This document shows, piece after piece, positions 6,166 through 8,033 of a DNA stretch of 8,033 nucleotides. A program made the position numbers and the translations under genes. Location: positions 1 through 8,033 of the forward strand of contig JAGAQS010000286.1 of assembly GCA_017622635.1 (NCBI GenBank). The letters run 5' to 3'. Source of the stretch: Ruminococcus sp. Its GTDB lineage: Bacteria > Bacillota > Clostridia > Oscillospirales > Ruminococcaceae. The notes beneath the pieces are model-generated. The model was not told where the DNA came from and ran no database searches. It was given only the letters and a program-made list of their open reading frames with translations. How positions within the stretch are numbered: position 1 is the stretch's first letter; every line of letters begins with the position of its first letter.

Positions 6166-8033
6166 GTGAAAAAGATTGGAAAATCTACTTTCTTCATTGT
6201 TGTTGCTTTTATCCTGCTGTTTTCTGTATCATCTGCCATAGGTCTTGACTATGTATATGGCGATAATACTAAAACCGTTATCAAGGGCGTTGACGATATC
6301 CGTCTTGGTATTGATATCAAGGGCGGTGTTGACGTTACATTTGCACCTGCGGACGATGCTGACGCTACAGAGGCTCAGCTCAAAGCAGCTACTGCAATTA
6401 TTGATACCAGACTTTCGGCTCTCGGTATCACTGATAGCGAAGTGTACAGCGACGAAAAAAGTGACAGAATTATTGTACGTTTTCCCTGGCAGGCGGGTGA
6501 AAGCGATTTCGACCCCTCAGCGTCCGTCAAGGAACTCGGTGAAATGGCAAGTCTTACTTTCCGCAAGGGAACAGACTCCGAAACCGACGACGAGGGAAAC
6601 ACTGTCCCGACAGGTGAAATAGTTCTTGAGGGCGGAGACGTTGCCGAAGCAAAAGCGGTATACCGTCCGAACGACAGTTCAGGCGAATATGAAAACTTAA
6701 TCGAACTTACTCTCAATGATTCGGGTAAGGACAAGTTTGCAGATGCTACCGCAGAACTCGCAGGAACGGGTACACCTATATCAATATGGATGGACAACAC
6801 TATGATTTCCGCTCCGTCCGTAAACAGTGCCATTACAGACGGCAGTGCAGTTATTACAGGTAATTTCACCGAAGAATCGGCAAACAAACTTGCCAACCAG
6901 ATTAATTCGGGTGCATTGCCTTTCAAACTCGAAACAACAAGTTTCAAGACAATCGACCCCACTATGGGTGAGGGTTCACTTGACGCAATTCTACTTGCCG
7001 CACTTATCGCATTCATATTCATTGCAATATACATGATTGTTCTTTACCGTCTGCCCGGTGTTGTTGCAGTAATTGCACTCTGCGGACAGATTACAGGAAG
7101 TATTGCCGTTGTTTCGGGCTGGTTCGGATTCATGAACGGCTCTACACTTACTATCCCAGGTATAGCAGGTATAATTCTTGCCGTCGGTATGGGTGTTGAC
7201 GCAAACATCATCACGGGCGAACGTATAAAGGAAGAAATACAGTCGGGAAAATCACTTGATTCCGCTATAAAGGTAGCATACAAGAGAGCATTTTCCGCTA
7301 TCCTTGACGGTAATATAACAAACGTCATCATTGCTGTAATACTCATGGGTGCATTCGGTGTACCGTCAAGTTTCTTCTCAAAGATTCTCAACAAAACAAT
7401 ATTCTTCATGTTCGGTGCAACCGCTGAGGGCGTTGTATACTCTTTCGGTATAACTCTCCTCGCAGGTGTTGTACTTAACTTCATAATGGGCGTATTTGCT
7501 TCCAGACTTATGGTCACATCACTTTCAAAGTTCAAATGTTTCCAGAACAGGAAGTTATACGGCTATAAGGAAAATAAAACAGAGGCAAAGACTTATGATT
7601 TCTGTTCAAAGAAAAAAATGATTTTCGGTATTCTTATCGGTGTGGTTGTTGTCTTTGCAGGCGGACTCATCGCAAGAGGTGCAAACTTCGCACTTGAATT
7701 CAGTGGCGGTACAATGCTTACTTACGACTATACGGGTGAAATCAATACAAATGATGCCGAAAGCGTTATAAAGGACATTGTAAACGTTCCTGTAAGTGTC
7801 AGAAAGGGCGAAAGCATAGATTCCGACGGCAAGCAGATTATTGTTTCGTTTACTTCTGAAGAAAGTCTTAACGCCGACAGACAGGTTGAACTTACAGAAG
7901 CACTTCAGGCAAAATTCCCCGACAGTAACGTATCTCTCTTTGATTCAACTGACGTAAGCCCATCTTCAGGACGTGAATTTCTTCTGAAATGCCTCATTGC
8001 AGTAATCTTTGCGGCAATCATAGTTATCATATA
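6166..8033 (+). CDS. secDF: Protein translocase SecDF fusion (5' part, partial)
   Basis: This is a membrane partner of the SecYEG channel that uses the proton-motive force to pull exported proteins across the membrane. Some 622 codons are visible; the gene continues past the window. SecD half: membrane helix 1 (about 7-27); a large external P1 domain with the LGIDIKGG motif (47-54) and SAPSVNSAITDGSAVITG; helices 2-4 from about 272; the motif LTIPGIAGIILAVGMGVDAN with the proton-relay Asp345; then helices 5 and 6. SecF half: first helix about 486-503, GANFALEFSGGT (505-516), the P4 domain, and the start of the next helix at the right edge. The frame is open across the SecD-SecF joint (about 455-485) with no internal stop, as in Bacillus subtilis SecDF (~737 residues). 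Oddities are a short insertion between helices 5 and 6 (399-416) and Glu511 where SecF usually has Asp (DFxGGT). Confidence 0.95.
   Translation, partial: MKKIGKSTFFIVVAFILLFSVSSAIGLDYVYGDNTKTVIKGVDDIRLGIDIKGGVDVTFAPADDADATEAQLKAATAIIDTRLSALGITDSEVYSDEKSDRIIVRFPWQAGESDFDPSASVKELGEMASLTFRKGTDSETDDEGNTVPTGEIVLEGGDVAEAKAVYRPNDSSGEYENLIELTLNDSGKDKFADATAELAGTGTPISIWMDNTMISAPSVNSAITDGSAVITGNFTEESANKLANQINSGALPFKLETTSFKTIDPTMGEGSLDAILLAALIAFIFIAIYMIVLYRLPGVVAVIALCGQITGSIAVVSGWFGFMNGSTLTIPGIAGIILAVGMGVDANIITGERIKEEIQSGKSLDSAIKVAYKRAFSAILDGNITNVIIAVILMGAFGVPSSFFSKILNKTIFFMFGATAEGVVYSFGITLLAGVVLNFIMGVFASRLMVTSLSKFKCFQNRKLYGYKENKTEAKTYDFCSKKKMIFGILIGVVVVFAGGLIARGANFALEFSGGTMLTYDYTGEINTNDAESVIKDIVNVPVSVRKGESIDSDGKQIIVSFTSEESLNADRQVELTEALQAKFPDSNVSLFDSTDVSPSSGREFLLKCLIAVIFAAIIVII

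Noticed and set aside
6375..7034. Minus-strand open frame of 219 codons opposite secDF
   Set aside because: It is a shadow of the secDF frame: Ser-rich, with no recognisable domain, ribosome binding site or promoter, and fully overlapped by a well-conserved gene. The same holds for the minus-strand frame at 7044-7535 and the smaller ones opposite the atp genes.

Overview
The window holds the greater part of an F-type (F1Fo) ATP synthase operon followed by the start of a secDF protein-export gene, all on the + strand. The order is atpB (3' end only), atpE, atpF, a single reading frame joining atpH and atpA, atpG, atpD, atpC, then a terminator, a promoter and secDF, which runs off the right edge. 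The likely source is a member of the Bacillota, class Clostridia, probably a Ruminococcus-like member of the Oscillospirales. This is an inference from the strong AGGAGG ribosome binding sites, the UUG and GUG starts, a canonical sigma-A promoter, the fused SecDF, the clostridial look of subunits a and c, and moderate GC. Nothing here fixes the genus.

Positions 1-656 encode membrane rotor and stator parts: subunit a with its essential Arg, and the c-ring subunit with its ion-carrying Glu. A perfect 7-bp hairpin lies between them. Positions 705-1214 encode the stator stalk subunit b. Positions 1214-3247 are the unusual part: subunit delta (normally its own ~180-residue protein) and subunit alpha (~500 residues) form one uninterrupted 677-codon frame. 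There is no stop codon and no usable start codon at the junction. Because F1 contains three alpha but one delta, this raises a real assembly question. Gamma (3264-4163) and beta (4188-5579) follow, both starting with TTG, and then epsilon (5593-6003), which carries the residues known to bind ATP in Bacillus epsilon. A strong intrinsic terminator at 6008-6043 closes the operon.

Positions 6044-6165 carry a near-consensus promoter (TTGACT-17 bp-TACAAT) and a ribosome binding site that selects a GTG start at 6166. From there a SecD-SecF fusion reads to the end of the window, stopping at the second SecF membrane helix. SecD carries an apparent extra ~18-residue hydrophobic segment between its fifth and sixth membrane helices. 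The two units are linked functionally only in a general way: ATP synthase makes or uses the proton-motive force, and SecDF consumes it to help protein export.

No RNA genes, mobile elements, CRISPR arrays or large repeats were seen, and no gene-free stretch exceeds 162 bases. The best candidate for something undescribed is the delta-alpha fusion.
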